From Streptomyces durmitorensis (GTDB lineage: Bacteria; Actinomycetota; Actinomycetes; Streptomycetales; Streptomycetaceae): a stretch of DNA of 64,000 nucleotides. Numbering within the stretch: the stretch's first letter is position 1; every line of letters starts with the position of its first letter. Of this stretch, positions 45,548 to 53,591 are shown piece by piece. The DNA lies in assembly GCF_023498005.1 (NCBI RefSeq), contig NZ_CP097289.1:1364001-1428000 (forward strand), in the 5' to 3' direction. The notes under the pieces are model-generated. The model was not told the origin of the DNA and did no database searches. It saw only the letters and a list, made by a program, of their open reading frames with translations. A program made the translations under genes and the position numbers.

Positions 45548-46246
45548 ACGTTCTCGCCGATCGGCGTCGGCCGTTCGGTCGGCCAGCCGGTCGGCCGTAC
45601 GGTCGACCAGCCACGCCGTCGCCGGTACCACCGCCAGCGCGGTGCACCAGCCGCCGAGGACGTCGGTCGGGTAGTGCGCGCCCAGGGCGACCTGCGCCCA
45701 GCCCATGGCGGCGCCGAAGACCAGCGCCGCGGCGAGCACGAGCGACGTACCGGCCGACCTGCCGAGGCCGAGCCGGCCGGTCGCGAGCAGCGCCACCACG
45801 AGGGCGAGCGCGGTGACGAAGGCGGCGTGCCCGCTCGGGTAGGACAGGTTCCCTGCGCCGTGGATGGTGCGGCCCACCACCTGCTTGATCAGCGTCGCCG
45901 TCCCCACGGTCAGTCCTGCGCCGGCAACGACGAGCACCGCCGCACGTGGCCACCGAAGCAGCAGGCAGACCGTCACGGCGGCCACGACGAGCGCCGCCGC
46001 TCCGGCCGGCTCCCCCAGGAAGTCCGTGGCCAGAGCGACGTTCCGCCACGGCGGCCGTACGCTGTCCGCCGTCGGGTCGACGAACCACCTGTCCACCCTG
46101 CCGGGCTCGCCGTGACCGGCGTAAAGGACCCCGAGCACGGCGACCACCAGCGTGCCGAGGACCGAGGTCAGCCCCAGCCACGCGCGCAGCGCCGGGGGGA
46201 GCACCCCGGGCGCCGGGTTCTCCGCGTACAGACAGGCACGGAACAA
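45542..46246 (-). CDS. PAP2 superfamily membrane phosphatase
   Basis: A 234-residue membrane protein with about six helices. The three phosphatase motifs are KQVVGRT (usually K-x6-RP), NLSYPSGHAAF, and GAHYPTDVLGG. Such enzymes dephosphorylate lipid pyrophosphates such as undecaprenyl pyrophosphate or phosphatidic acid at the outer membrane face. The TTG start at 46246 is supported by GGGGGAG six nucleotides upstream. It could recycle carrier lipid for the adjacent polysaccharide locus, but it is oppositely oriented and such genes are common. Confidence 0.85.
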   Translation of the reverse strand: MFRACLYAENPAPGVLPPALRAWLGLTSVLGTLVVAVLGVLYAGHGEPGRVDRWFVDPTADSVRPPWRNVALATDFLGEPAGAAALVVAAVTVCLLLRWPRAAVLVVAGAGLTVGTATLIKQVVGRTIHGAGNLSYPSGHAAFVTALALVVALLATGRLGLGRSAGTSLVLAAALVFGAAMGWAQVALGAHYPTDVLGGWCTALAVVPATAWLVDRTADRLADRTADADRRERR

Positions 46247-46314
46247 CGACGTCTCCCCCGAGCGATGAGGCCCTGCGCCCCGAAGGACCCGGGCAGTTGC
46301 GACCGTCTCAAGTC

Positions 46315-46992
46315 CTACCCCACGCGTTCGATCCGCGCCTTGCGGATCAGGAACTTACCGGCCTCGCGCACATCCTCGAACGCCGCGTTGTTCAGCAGCA
46401 CGCAGCTGCCCGACGTCGAAGTGACCTCCACCGTGGTGGACTTGGAGTTGTCCAGGTTCGTCACCTTCAGCTGCGTACCGACGGGAAACTCGTTGCTGGA
46501 CGCGGCCGGCGCACCGCCCTCGCCGGACAGCGTGACGGTGGAGCCTGCGCAGACGACCTCACCTTCCGCCCCCGCGTCTCCGCCGTCCCCGGGCGGGGCC
46601 GTGACCGTGGCCGTGGCATCGCCACCCGGCTCCTCCGTCGGCGGCTGGGCGGCGTCCCCACCGGCGCCCTCACCGGCCCCGGCCTCCGCCCCCTCTCCCG
46701 CCCCCGCATCCGCGTCCTCACCCGCAGCACAGTCCGACGCCGCCTGCTTTCGTTTGATCTCCTCGATCACCGCTTCCCGATTGGCGATCCGAGCCGCGGA
46801 CTGCGCGTCCGGTTTCGCTCGCTGGCCCGCGATGAACTCCTCGTTGTTGCTCAGCGCGGTGGCCAGTCCGTCACACGCCACCGAGGCCTGGCTCGTGCCG
46901 GTCATCACCACCGCGGTTCCCGCCACCAGCGCGGCGGCGCCCACCATGAGGGCGACCTTCTTCTTGCGGCTGAGAGTCTTCCTGCGCGACAC
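46315..46992 (-). CDS. Secreted hypothetical protein with barrel-like C-terminal domain
   Basis: A 225-residue protein. A basic N-terminus (SRRKTLSRKKK) and a hydrophobic helix (about residues 12-35) ending near SQASVAC serve as an export signal. A charged helical segment and an Ala/Gly/Glu/Asp-rich linker (about 80-130) follow. The C-terminal ~95 residues (SNEFPVGTQLKVTNLDNSKS, then SGSCVLLNNAAFEDV and KARIERVG) resemble a double-psi beta-barrel like RlpA/expansin. Members may bind cell-wall glycan. GTG 46992 has AGGAG at good spacing. The barrel is inferred from pattern only; no catalytic Asp pair is evident. Confidence 0.7.
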   Translation of the reverse strand: MSRRKTLSRKKKVALMVGAAALVAGTAVVMTGTSQASVACDGLATALSNNEEFIAGQRAKPDAQSAARIANREAVIEEIKRKQAASDCAAGEDADAGAGEGAEAGAGEGAGGDAAQPPTEEPGGDATATVTAPPGDGGDAGAEGEVVCAGSTVTLSGEGGAPAASSNEFPVGTQLKVTNLDNSKSTTVEVTSTSGSCVLLNNAAFEDVREAGKFLIRKARIERVG

Positions 46993-47125
46993 GTGCGACT
47001 CCTGTCCCCGACGGTGCACACCACCGCCGGATGGGTTTCCGTGTGCCGTCACGTACGCGCACCAATCCCGTTCGTCTCAACCGCCCCACCAACAACTTCC
47101 GTACCAGGGAGGCCAATCCGCGCGC

Positions 47126-48775
47126 TCAGTGTCCGCGGAACGCCTCTTCGAGCCACCAAGCCCCTTGCTCCCGCACCACCTTGGCGTCGACGAGCAGCGG
47201 TGCGGCCCGCGGGCCCGCGACCCAGTCCTGTACGCCCTTCAGGTCGGCCGGTGTGCGCACGGTCACCGCGTCGAAGCCGTAGCCGCGGGCCACGGCGGCG
47301 ATGTCGGTGGGCGGGAACTCGACCGTGCCGAGCGGGAGTCCGTGTGGGCCGAAGTGGTGCACCTCCGCTCCGTACGCGTCATCGTTGTGGACGACGATCA
47401 CCATGGGCAGCCTGAGCCTGCGCACCGTGTCGAGTTCGACGGCGCTCATCAGCGCCCCTCCGTCGCCGAGCGCGGCCACCGCGAGGCGGTCCGGGCGGGC
47501 CAGCGCCGCGCCGATCGTGGTGGCCAGGCCGAGGCCGATGGACTGGAAGGCCTGGGTGAAGCACAGGCCGTGTTCGTCGGGGACGGACAGGTACATCGTC
47601 GGGTAGCCCATGAAGTTGCCCGAGTCGACGCCGATCACGCGCTGCGCGGGGAGGATGTCGTCGAGGGCGATGCACAGCGTGCGCGGGTCGATGCGGTCCC
47701 GGGTGCCGGTGTCCTCGTAGGGGGCGTCGCGCCAGCTCAGCCGCGCGGCGAGCGCGTCGGCGGTTGCGGAGGTGCGGTAGCCAGGGCCGCCCCTGTCCCC
47801 CAGCACGGTGTGCGTCTTCTCCGCCGTCAGGAGCACGTCGCCGGTGACCCCGAGATGGACGGGGCGGTGCGCGCCGAGCGCCGCGGGGTCGTCGTCGACC
47901 TGGACCAGGGTCGTCTCCGGGCCGATGAGCCTGCCGTGCCGCGTCGTCCACATGGTGAGGGAACAGCCCAGGGCCACGATCACGTCGGCGCCCTGGATCA
48001 ACTCGGCGGCGAGCGGCGACGAGAACCCGCCCGCGACATCGAGCGACCACGGGTTGCCCTGGAAGAGGCCGCGGGCCACCGCCGACGTCGCGAGCAGCGC
48101 ACCGCAGCGCTCGGCGAGCGCCTCAAGGGCCTGGCGGCAGCCGGGGCCGCGCGCGCCGCGTCCGGCGACGAGCACCGGGCGCTCGGCGTGCGCGAGGATC
48201 TCGGCGAGGGCCGCGATGCCGTCGTCGGCGGGTACGACGGCGGGGCGCGGGGGCGGCGGCACCACGGCGGCCAGGGCCAGGTCCGCATCCGGAACCTCCA
48301 GCGCCTGTACGTCGAGCGGAAGATTGAGCACGACCGTGCACCGGTCATCGACGGCGAGGCGCACGGCGGCGTACGACTGCGCGACGGCGTCGGCCGCCGA
48401 CGTCACGCGAGCACTCCGCGCGCCGACCGCCTCCGCCAACGCCCCTTGATCGACATGGAAGTTGGAGCTCGGGTTGGACGCCTCCGCCGCCAGCACCACG
48501 AGGGGCGTACGGCTCTTGGCGGCCTCGCCGATCCCGGTGAGGGCGTTGGTGAACCCGCACCCCTGGTGCACGCTGACCACCGTCACGGCCCCCCGCACGC
48601 GGGCGTACGCGTCGGCCATGGTGGCGGCGCCGCCCTCGTGGCGCGCCGCGACGTACTTCGCGCCCGCCGCCACCATCGCGTTCGTGACGTGGAAATTGCC
48701 GGAGCCCACCACGCCGAAGACCTGACCGACCCCCGCCGCGACCAGGGCTCGTCCGACCGCTTCGGCGACCTTCAC
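47126..48775 (-). CDS. Thiamine-pyrophosphate enzyme, acetolactate-synthase-like
   Basis: A 549-residue three-domain TPP enzyme. N-terminal AAGVGQVFGVVGSGNFHVTN and ARHEGGAATMADAYARV carry the catalytic Glu. A central domain holds the VIVALGCSLTMWTTRHG segment. The C-terminal TPP site is ALGDGGALMSAVELDTVRR followed by HNDDAYG. The family decarboxylates 2-keto acids and condenses or oxidises the product; the specific substrate is not evident. The GTG start overlaps the stop of the cyclase-family gene upstream, so the two are one operon and probably act on related metabolites. Confidence 0.87.
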   Translation of the reverse strand: MKVAEAVGRALVAAGVGQVFGVVGSGNFHVTNAMVAAGAKYVAARHEGGAATMADAYARVRGAVTVVSVHQGCGFTNALTGIGEAAKSRTPLVVLAAEASNPSSNFHVDQGALAEAVGARSARVTSAADAVAQSYAAVRLAVDDRCTVVLNLPLDVQALEVPDADLALAAVVPPPPRPAVVPADDGIAALAEILAHAERPVLVAGRGARGPGCRQALEALAERCGALLATSAVARGLFQGNPWSLDVAGGFSSPLAAELIQGADVIVALGCSLTMWTTRHGRLIGPETTLVQVDDDPAALGAHRPVHLGVTGDVLLTAEKTHTVLGDRGGPGYRTSATADALAARLSWRDAPYEDTGTRDRIDPRTLCIALDDILPAQRVIGVDSGNFMGYPTMYLSVPDEHGLCFTQAFQSIGLGLATTIGAALARPDRLAVAALGDGGALMSAVELDTVRRLRLPMVIVVHNDDAYGAEVHHFGPHGLPLGTVEFPPTDIAAVARGYGFDAVTVRTPADLKGVQDWVAGPRAAPLLVDAKVVREQGAWWLEEAFRGH

Positions 48776-49644
48776 GACGGCCGCCCCGCGCGTTCGACGA
48801 GGGCGAGGACCCGCGCGGGCGCCCCGGAGCCGGAGACGATGGGCAGCGGCCCCGCGACGACGACGGCCCCGGTCGGTGGCAGCTTCGCGAGGTTCTGCAG
48901 CTGCGTCAGGCCGTACTTGCCGCTGCCCATGAGGTACGAGTGACAGGGGAACGCGGGCTCGAACGCGTGCGCCCGGCCCGCGTCGGTGCCCACCGTCTCC
49001 ACGCCGAGCCCGACCACCGGCGACTGCTCGGCCACCCAGCGGGCGCACGCGGCGGACAGGCCCGGCGTATGAGGCCCGTTCTCGTCCGCGTTGAGGAACG
49101 GCTCCTGCGCGTACGACCTGCTGCTCCACCCGGTCCGCACCAGGAGCCATCCGCCGTCGGGCAGCGCCCCGTACCGGTTCTTCCACGCCTGTATGTGCTC
49201 CACCTCGATGAGGAAATCGGGGTCCTTGGAGACCTCGTCGGTGAAGTCGAGCACCACCGCGGGAGCCACCAGCTGGTGGGCGGGCACCGAGGCGACGTCG
49301 GCGAGGTCCTTGCCGGTGACCCAGTGGTTGGGTGCGTCGAAGTGGGTGCCGGTGTGCTCGCCGGTGCGGAAGTTGTTCCAGTACCAGGCGGGCCCCCGTT
49401 CGTCGTACCGGCTGATCTCCTCCAGCTCGAACACCTTGGTCTGGCCGAACTCGGGCGGCAGTTCAAGGACCGGCGTGGTGGACGACAACGGCGCGGTGAG
49501 ATCGACGACTTCGATCGCGCCACCACGCAACCCCGCCACCAGGGCGGCGAGAACGGAGGGCGAGGAGGAACCGGACGCGGCTGCGGCTGCGGTTTCGGCT
49601 TCGACTTCGGCTTCGGCTTCCGCTGCTGACGTTGACTCAGACAT
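48772..49644 (-). CDS. Cyclase-family (kynurenine-formamidase-like) hydrolase
   Basis: A 290-residue metal hydrolase of the cyclase family. The core motif GEHTGTHFDAPNHW (H-x-G-T-H-x-D-x3-H) and the GLGVETVGTDAGRAHAFEP segment bind a divalent metal. Members hydrolyse amides or lactones such as N-formylkynurenine, or isatin. The first ~25 residues are a Glu/Ala-rich low-complexity stretch from a hexanucleotide repeat. ATG 49644 has AGGA upstream. Coupling with the TPP enzyme (GTGA) suggests a short catabolic pathway. Confidence 0.87.
   Translation of the reverse strand: MSESTSAAEAEAEVEAETAAAAASGSSSPSVLAALVAGLRGGAIEVVDLTAPLSSTTPVLELPPEFGQTKVFELEEISRYDERGPAWYWNNFRTGEHTGTHFDAPNHWVTGKDLADVASVPAHQLVAPAVVLDFTDEVSKDPDFLIEVEHIQAWKNRYGALPDGGWLLVRTGWSSRSYAQEPFLNADENGPHTPGLSAACARWVAEQSPVVGLGVETVGTDAGRAHAFEPAFPCHSYLMGSGKYGLTQLQNLAKLPPTGAVVVAGPLPIVSGSGAPARVLALVERAGRPS
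49579..49621. repeat. Hexanucleotide repeat encoding Glu-Ala in the cyclase-family protein
   Basis: Runs related to GGCTTC (and GGCTGC) encode alternating acidic and Ala residues at the N-terminus, before the conserved domain. They are prone to length variation without frame loss. Boundaries are approximate. Confidence 0.6.
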
Positions 49645-49846
49645 GCCTGCATCCTGAAGCCACCGACAGGGCGGCACAAGCGTCCGGTGCCGGGCGTCCT
49701 GGGTCGGGCGTCCGGGGTCCGGCGTCCGACGCCCGCCCCTGGCACGACGTCCTGGCCGACACGCCCTTTCCCCCTGCCGCTTCAGTGCTCGGGCCGGGCG
49801 CCGGGCTGCGTAGCCTTCGTCACAGGAAGAGGGAAGGGAGTCCCCC

Positions 49847-50392
49847 ATGACGCCGAAGCAGCCCCAGACCGAGCTCGACGCCCGCTACAGCGCCGCGCTC
49901 AACCCGCGCCCGGGAGCGGAGAACGTCACCGCCACCGACTGGGCCGAGGCCCAGCGCGAGCTGCGGGCCGCGGAGGTCTTCTGGATCACCACGGTCCGGC
50001 CGGACGGCCGACTGCACGTCACGCCGCTGCTCGCCGCCTGGCACGACGGGGCACTGCACTTCAGCACCGGTCAGGGCGAGCAGAAGGCGAAGAACCTGGC
50101 CGGCAATGCCCACTGCGCACTCACCACGGGGCACAACTCACTCTCCGAAGGCCTCGACATCGTGGTCGAGGGCACGGCGGAGCGGGTGACGGATCCGGCA
50201 CGGCAGAACGAGGTCATCGCCGCGTTCGAGGCGCAGTACGGGGACCACATCACCTCGCCGGAGGGCCCGTTCCACGGCTTCGGCGACAGCATCCGCAAGG
50301 GCACCGACCTGCTCTTCGCGGTGGCACCGGGCACGGCGTACGGCTTCGGGCACGACGGCCAGGTGTTCAGCCACACGCGCTACACCTTCTAG
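49847..50392 (+). CDS. Pyridoxamine 5'-phosphate oxidase-fold flavin/F420-binding protein
   Basis: A 181-residue split-barrel protein. VFWITTVRPDGRLHVTPLLA and ALHFSTGQGEQKAKNLAGN are the hallmark segments for binding FMN or F420 phosphate. In Streptomyces many such proteins use F420. It may reduce a small molecule; the substrate is unknown. ATG 49847 follows GGGAAGGGAG. It is transcribed divergently from the cyclase gene and converges on the DoxX gene, the two ends overlapping by the four bases CTAG. Confidence 0.87.
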   Translation: MTPKQPQTELDARYSAALNPRPGAENVTATDWAEAQRELRAAEVFWITTVRPDGRLHVTPLLAAWHDGALHFSTGQGEQKAKNLAGNAHCALTTGHNSLSEGLDIVVEGTAERVTDPARQNEVIAAFEAQYGDHITSPEGPFHGFGDSIRKGTDLLFAVAPGTAYGFGHDGQVFSHTRYTF

Positions 50393-50859
50393 CGACGGGC
50401 TAGCTTCCGCGTGGCCACAGCCATGCAGGCCACCACCAGAACGATGTTCTTCAGGATGTACTGGCCCTCCATCGTCGGCACGAGCGGGGCGTGCAGCCAC
50501 ACCTCACCGGGCATGATCAGCAACGTGGCGAACACGCCTGCCATATGGACGAAGAACACCCCCATGGCCAGGCGGGGCAGCCTGCCCGTGACCAGGCCGA
50601 CGCCGATCAGCACCTCCATCAAGGCCAGCAATGGGCCCGACACCTGGCCGGGCACGGCGCCGAACGTCATGACCGACATGGCATGTGTGGCGATGTCCTG
50701 AGCCGGGCTCATGCTCGCGATGAACTTCAGTACCCCGAACCACAGGTACAGGAGGCCGACGCTGGCCCGCAGGAAGGTCAGGCTGTGGCGTTGGTACGCG
50801 GCTGCCCACGCGGCAAGGCGGGCCTTGTGCCGTCTTCGGATTCGTACGGCAGGGATCAT
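50389..50859 (-). CDS. DoxX-like membrane protein
   Basis: A 156-residue integral membrane protein with four predicted helices. FLRASVGLLYLWFGVLKFIA, then GPLLALMEVLIGVGLVTGRL and PTMEGQYILKNIVLVVACMA follow the DoxX pattern. Family members are linked to thiosulfate:quinone oxidoreduction or membrane redox stress, but the function of most is unknown. ATG 50859 has AAGGAGG. Monocistronic in appearance. Confidence 0.82.
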   Translation of the reverse strand: MIPAVRIRRRHKARLAAWAAAYQRHSLTFLRASVGLLYLWFGVLKFIASMSPAQDIATHAMSVMTFGAVPGQVSGPLLALMEVLIGVGLVTGRLPRLAMGVFFVHMAGVFATLLIMPGEVWLHAPLVPTMEGQYILKNIVLVVACMAVATRKLARR

Positions 50860-50937
50860 GTATTCCTCCTTCCAGTGGTGAGAAATGTCAGGTCGCGGCG
50901 GGGTGAGGAGCGAACAGCCCCCTGCGCGTCCTGAACG

Positions 50938-50972
50938 CGGCTGCCCGCCCGAGGTCTTCGGGCGGGCAGCCG
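50938..50972. terminator. Strong 15-bp perfect hairpin terminator
   Basis: A perfect 15-bp stem (50938-50952 with 50958-50972) closes a 5-nt loop GGTCT. It lies 11 bp beyond the stop of the minus-strand haloperoxidase-like gene. Stem length and GC content make it the clearest terminator in the window. Confidence 0.85.
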
Positions 50973-50983
50973 TACTCACGGGA

Positions 50984-52501
50984 TCAGGCGTCCGGGTGGG
51001 AGCCGTCGAAGTACTGCTCGGACTCGGCCCAGACGTCGCGGGCGAGCTCACGGCCCTGGGTGTCGGCCTCCGTGTGGTCGAACTCCCAGTGCACACCGCC
51101 CCACAGGCGCGACTCGCCCACCTCCTGGGCCGCGTCGGAGAACGTGCCCCACTTCAGCTTGACGTCCTTCGAGGGCATGTTGGTCTCGATGGTCGAGCTG
51201 CCCGCCTTGACGATGCCCGTCCCGCCGTACGCGTCGGACCCGGTGAACTGCTTGATGATCTCCGCCCCGGCCGCGGTGAACCCGGTGTGCCCCGAGCCGT
51301 AGGCCGCGAACGCGGGCGTCTTCAGGTACGGCTGCCACTTGGCGCCGTCGATCACCTTGGTGCCCTGGTCGGGTCCGGCGTAGCCAAGGATCTTCTTGCC
51401 GTCGTTCGCGTACCGGATCATGCTGATCGGGCGGCCATAGTCGAAGTGGACCTTGGTCTTCCAGTCGACGACCGCCTCGTCGCCCTCGGCGATGTTCAGG
51501 GCGAAGAACAGCTTCACGTCATCGTCGAGGTCGTGGCGGTCACGCTTGGAGACGAAGGCCGCCCACTCCTGCGGAATGGACGAGGACGAGGTGTCCCGGT
51601 ACTGCCAGTGCTCGGCAATCGCCTTCTGCCGCTCCGTCAGCCTCGCGTTGGTCCTCATCTGCTGGGCGATGGCTCGCTTGGAGGCCGCGCTGCCGTACTT
51701 CGGCGGCGCCGGCGGCAGGTAGCTGTCGACGTCGTCGATGACGAACGGCTTGGCATCGGCGAAGTGCGGGGTGAGGAAGTTGTGCGTCATGCCGTTCAGC
51801 GTCAGCGGCACCCAGCGGTTCGGGTCGACGATCTTGCTCTTGTCGAACTTGGCCACGTCCTGCGCCGGGTTGACCGGCTTGTAGTAGCCCTCCGGCGAGG
51901 AATACGCCGGGTCGCCCAGCTGGTTGGAGCCGTCCTGGTGGCGGACTTCGAGCAGCGTGTCGGTCGCCTTGACCGCCACGGCGGCCGGCGTACCCGCTGC
52001 GGCCCCGTCCGCCTCGGCCGCGTCGTAGCCGAGCTCCGCCAGCTTGGCGTCGAACGTCGCCTGCTGCTTGGGGAACAGGTCGCTCAGCGCACGGTGCGCC
52101 GCGAAGCTGACCGCCTTGCGCTTGTTGGCCTCGGTGCGCTCCGATGCGGGGCGGCGCAGCTCGCCGCCGAGCTGGGTGCCCACGGCCTTCGCGTCGTACG
52201 CGGCCCATGCGTCGTACATCGCGTTGTGCACGACCGCGAGCGTGCGACCGCCGACCGGCGGCGGAGTGGGGTGCATGGAGCCCTGATTGTTCACCTCCAT
52301 GGCCTTGCTGATCAGCTTGTTCCACTGCAGGACGACGTTCTCGCCGTCGGCGGGGGCTTGCGCCGTGGCCGGGTTCGCCGTGGCCTCGCTCGGCGCCGCG
52401 GACGCCGGGGCGGTGACCGCGGTGGCCAGGGTCATGGCGGTGAGGGAGCCGAAGACTGCCCAGCGCTTGAGCGGGTTCATCTGAGGGCGGATGGACGTCA
52501 T
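50984..52501 (-). CDS. Vanadium-dependent haloperoxidase/PAP2-type secreted protein
   Basis: A 505-residue exported protein. The Sec-type signal covers about residues 1-36 (SLTAMTLATAVTAPASAAP). A KTKVHFDYGRPISMIRYAN segment, the AYGSGHTGFTAAG motif near residue 400 and GGVHWEFDH near residue 474 correspond to the vanadate-binding Lys/Arg-Pro, Ser-Gly-His and His-x3-Asp sites of V-haloperoxidases. The same fold includes acid phosphatases, so halide oxidation is not proven. ATG 52501 was kept; internal ATG 52480 is possible. Four 11-bp repeats lie just upstream and a strong hairpin just downstream. Confidence 0.85.
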   Translation of the reverse strand: MTSIRPQMNPLKRWAVFGSLTAMTLATAVTAPASAAPSEATANPATAQAPADGENVVLQWNKLISKAMEVNNQGSMHPTPPPVGGRTLAVVHNAMYDAWAAYDAKAVGTQLGGELRRPASERTEANKRKAVSFAAHRALSDLFPKQQATFDAKLAELGYDAAEADGAAAGTPAAVAVKATDTLLEVRHQDGSNQLGDPAYSSPEGYYKPVNPAQDVAKFDKSKIVDPNRWVPLTLNGMTHNFLTPHFADAKPFVIDDVDSYLPPAPPKYGSAASKRAIAQQMRTNARLTERQKAIAEHWQYRDTSSSSIPQEWAAFVSKRDRHDLDDDVKLFFALNIAEGDEAVVDWKTKVHFDYGRPISMIRYANDGKKILGYAGPDQGTKVIDGAKWQPYLKTPAFAAYGSGHTGFTAAGAEIIKQFTGSDAYGGTGIVKAGSSTIETNMPSKDVKLKWGTFSDAAQEVGESRLWGGVHWEFDHTEADTQGRELARDVWAESEQYFDGSHPDA

Positions 52502-52524
52502 GACGGTGTCACGGAGCCTTTCTC

Positions 52525-52569
52525 AGTGGGTGATCAGTGAGTGATCAGTGGGTGAATCAGTGGGTGATC
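52525..52569. repeat. Four 11-bp tandem repeats upstream of the haloperoxidase-like gene
   Basis: AGTGGGTGATC-like units start at 52525, 52536, 52547 (12 bp, one inserted A) and 52559. They occupy half of the 96-bp gap between the HD-domain gene and the haloperoxidase-like gene. Possible regulator binding sites or slippage product. Confidence 0.8.
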
Positions 52570-52597
52570 GGACAGCCGGCGGGCCGTGGGCAGTGGG

Positions 52598-53230
52598 TCA
52601 CTCGGGCCAGCGCGAGCCGGTGATGATGTCGACGAAGTTCGGCCGCACATAGCCGTCGCTGTAGCGCGCGAGGACGTCGGCCTTGATGTTGCCGAAGGTC
52701 GTGTCGGGACGGTGCGCGATGCCGTCGTTGAAGGCCTGAAGAATCTGGCGCTTGAAGTCGGGGCGCGGGTGGGCCGCGATCACGGCGGCGCGCTGCTCAT
52801 CGGTGATGTCGTCGTAGCCGATGCCCAGGACGTCGAGTTCGACGCCGGCCGTGACCAGGGCGATCTCCGGGGCCATGTAGGTGGGGATCTCGGGGGTGGT
52901 GTGCAGGGCGATGGCCTCCCACACCACGCGGGCCGAGTCCTCGGCGACGCCGTGCGAGAGGAGGAACTCCTTGGCGTCCTCGGCACCGTCGATCTCGAAG
53001 CGCCGGGTGGAGGAGCGGTGCTTCTCGGCGAGCCCCAGGTCGTGGAACATCGCGCCCACGTAAAGCAGTTCGGGGTCGTACGACAGGCCGCGGCGGTCGC
53101 CCTGCAGGGCGCCGAAGAGGTACACGCGGCGGGAGTGATGGAAAATCAGTTCGTTGGCCGTGTCACGGACCAGCTGCGTGGCCTCCTTGGCCAGGACGCT
53201 GTCGGGCACCTTGATGTCGGCGATGGTCAC
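52598..53230 (-). CDS. HD-domain hydrolase, cyanamide-hydratase-like
   Basis: A 210-residue HD-superfamily protein. LIFHHSRRVYLFG supplies the first metal histidine, LLYVGAMFHDLGL the His63-Asp64 pair, and EAIALHTTPEI a further histidine at 110. The pattern and length match the cyanamide hydratase group of HD proteins rather than nucleotide phosphohydrolases. It might hydrate a nitrile or cyanamide-like compound; this is inference. GTG 53230 has AGGAG six nucleotides upstream. It is the first of two minus-strand genes with the haloperoxidase-like gene. Confidence 0.85.
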   Translation of the reverse strand: MTIADIKVPDSVLAKEATQLVRDTANELIFHHSRRVYLFGALQGDRRGLSYDPELLYVGAMFHDLGLAEKHRSSTRRFEIDGAEDAKEFLLSHGVAEDSARVVWEAIALHTTPEIPTYMAPEIALVTAGVELDVLGIGYDDITDEQRAAVIAAHPRPDFKRQILQAFNDGIAHRPDTTFGNIKADVLARYSDGYVRPNFVDIITGSRWPE

Positions 53231-53591
53231 GCATGCTCCTGAGGGCAGGTTTCAGCGGAATTTCAGCGGAAGGGGAAGGGAGACCGGGGCGGAGTGCCCG
53301 CGGGGGCGTTCGCGGTCCGGGGACGGCGAACGGGCCGTCCGGGCGGGACGGCGACGGATCGCAGCCTCCGTGCGGAACTGCCGCGATGGGACGTGCACTT
53401 GCGTTCGGCGCCGCACTCTCGTCGGCAACAGGCAAGACAGTAGGCACCCTTCAGGAGCGGCACAGGCCGTGACCGTCGACTTAGTCAACTAGCCGCCGAA
53501 TCCGCGAGGTTCTGCCCTGCTGCCCCGGAGACCTGACAGAGCCTGCGCCACCTGCTGTCCCTGCGGGGCGGCCCTTCCTAAGGTCCGCAGC
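53231..53591. other. Divergent intergenic region (HD gene / transaldolase-like gene)
   Basis: No gene supported. GAC-TTA-GTC at 53469-53477 region forms a small imperfect palindrome. TAAGGT at 53579-53584 sits 7 nt before the ATG at 53592, the arrangement of a leaderless Streptomyces -10 element, but no clear -35 is present. Confidence 0.4.

Noticed and set aside
52525..52569. CRISPR array
   Set aside because: Units are 11-12 bp with no spacers; simple tandem repeat.
53251..53490. Small open frames between the HD gene and the transaldolase-like gene
   Set aside because: All six frames are open because of high GC; no ribosome site, no conserved pattern.
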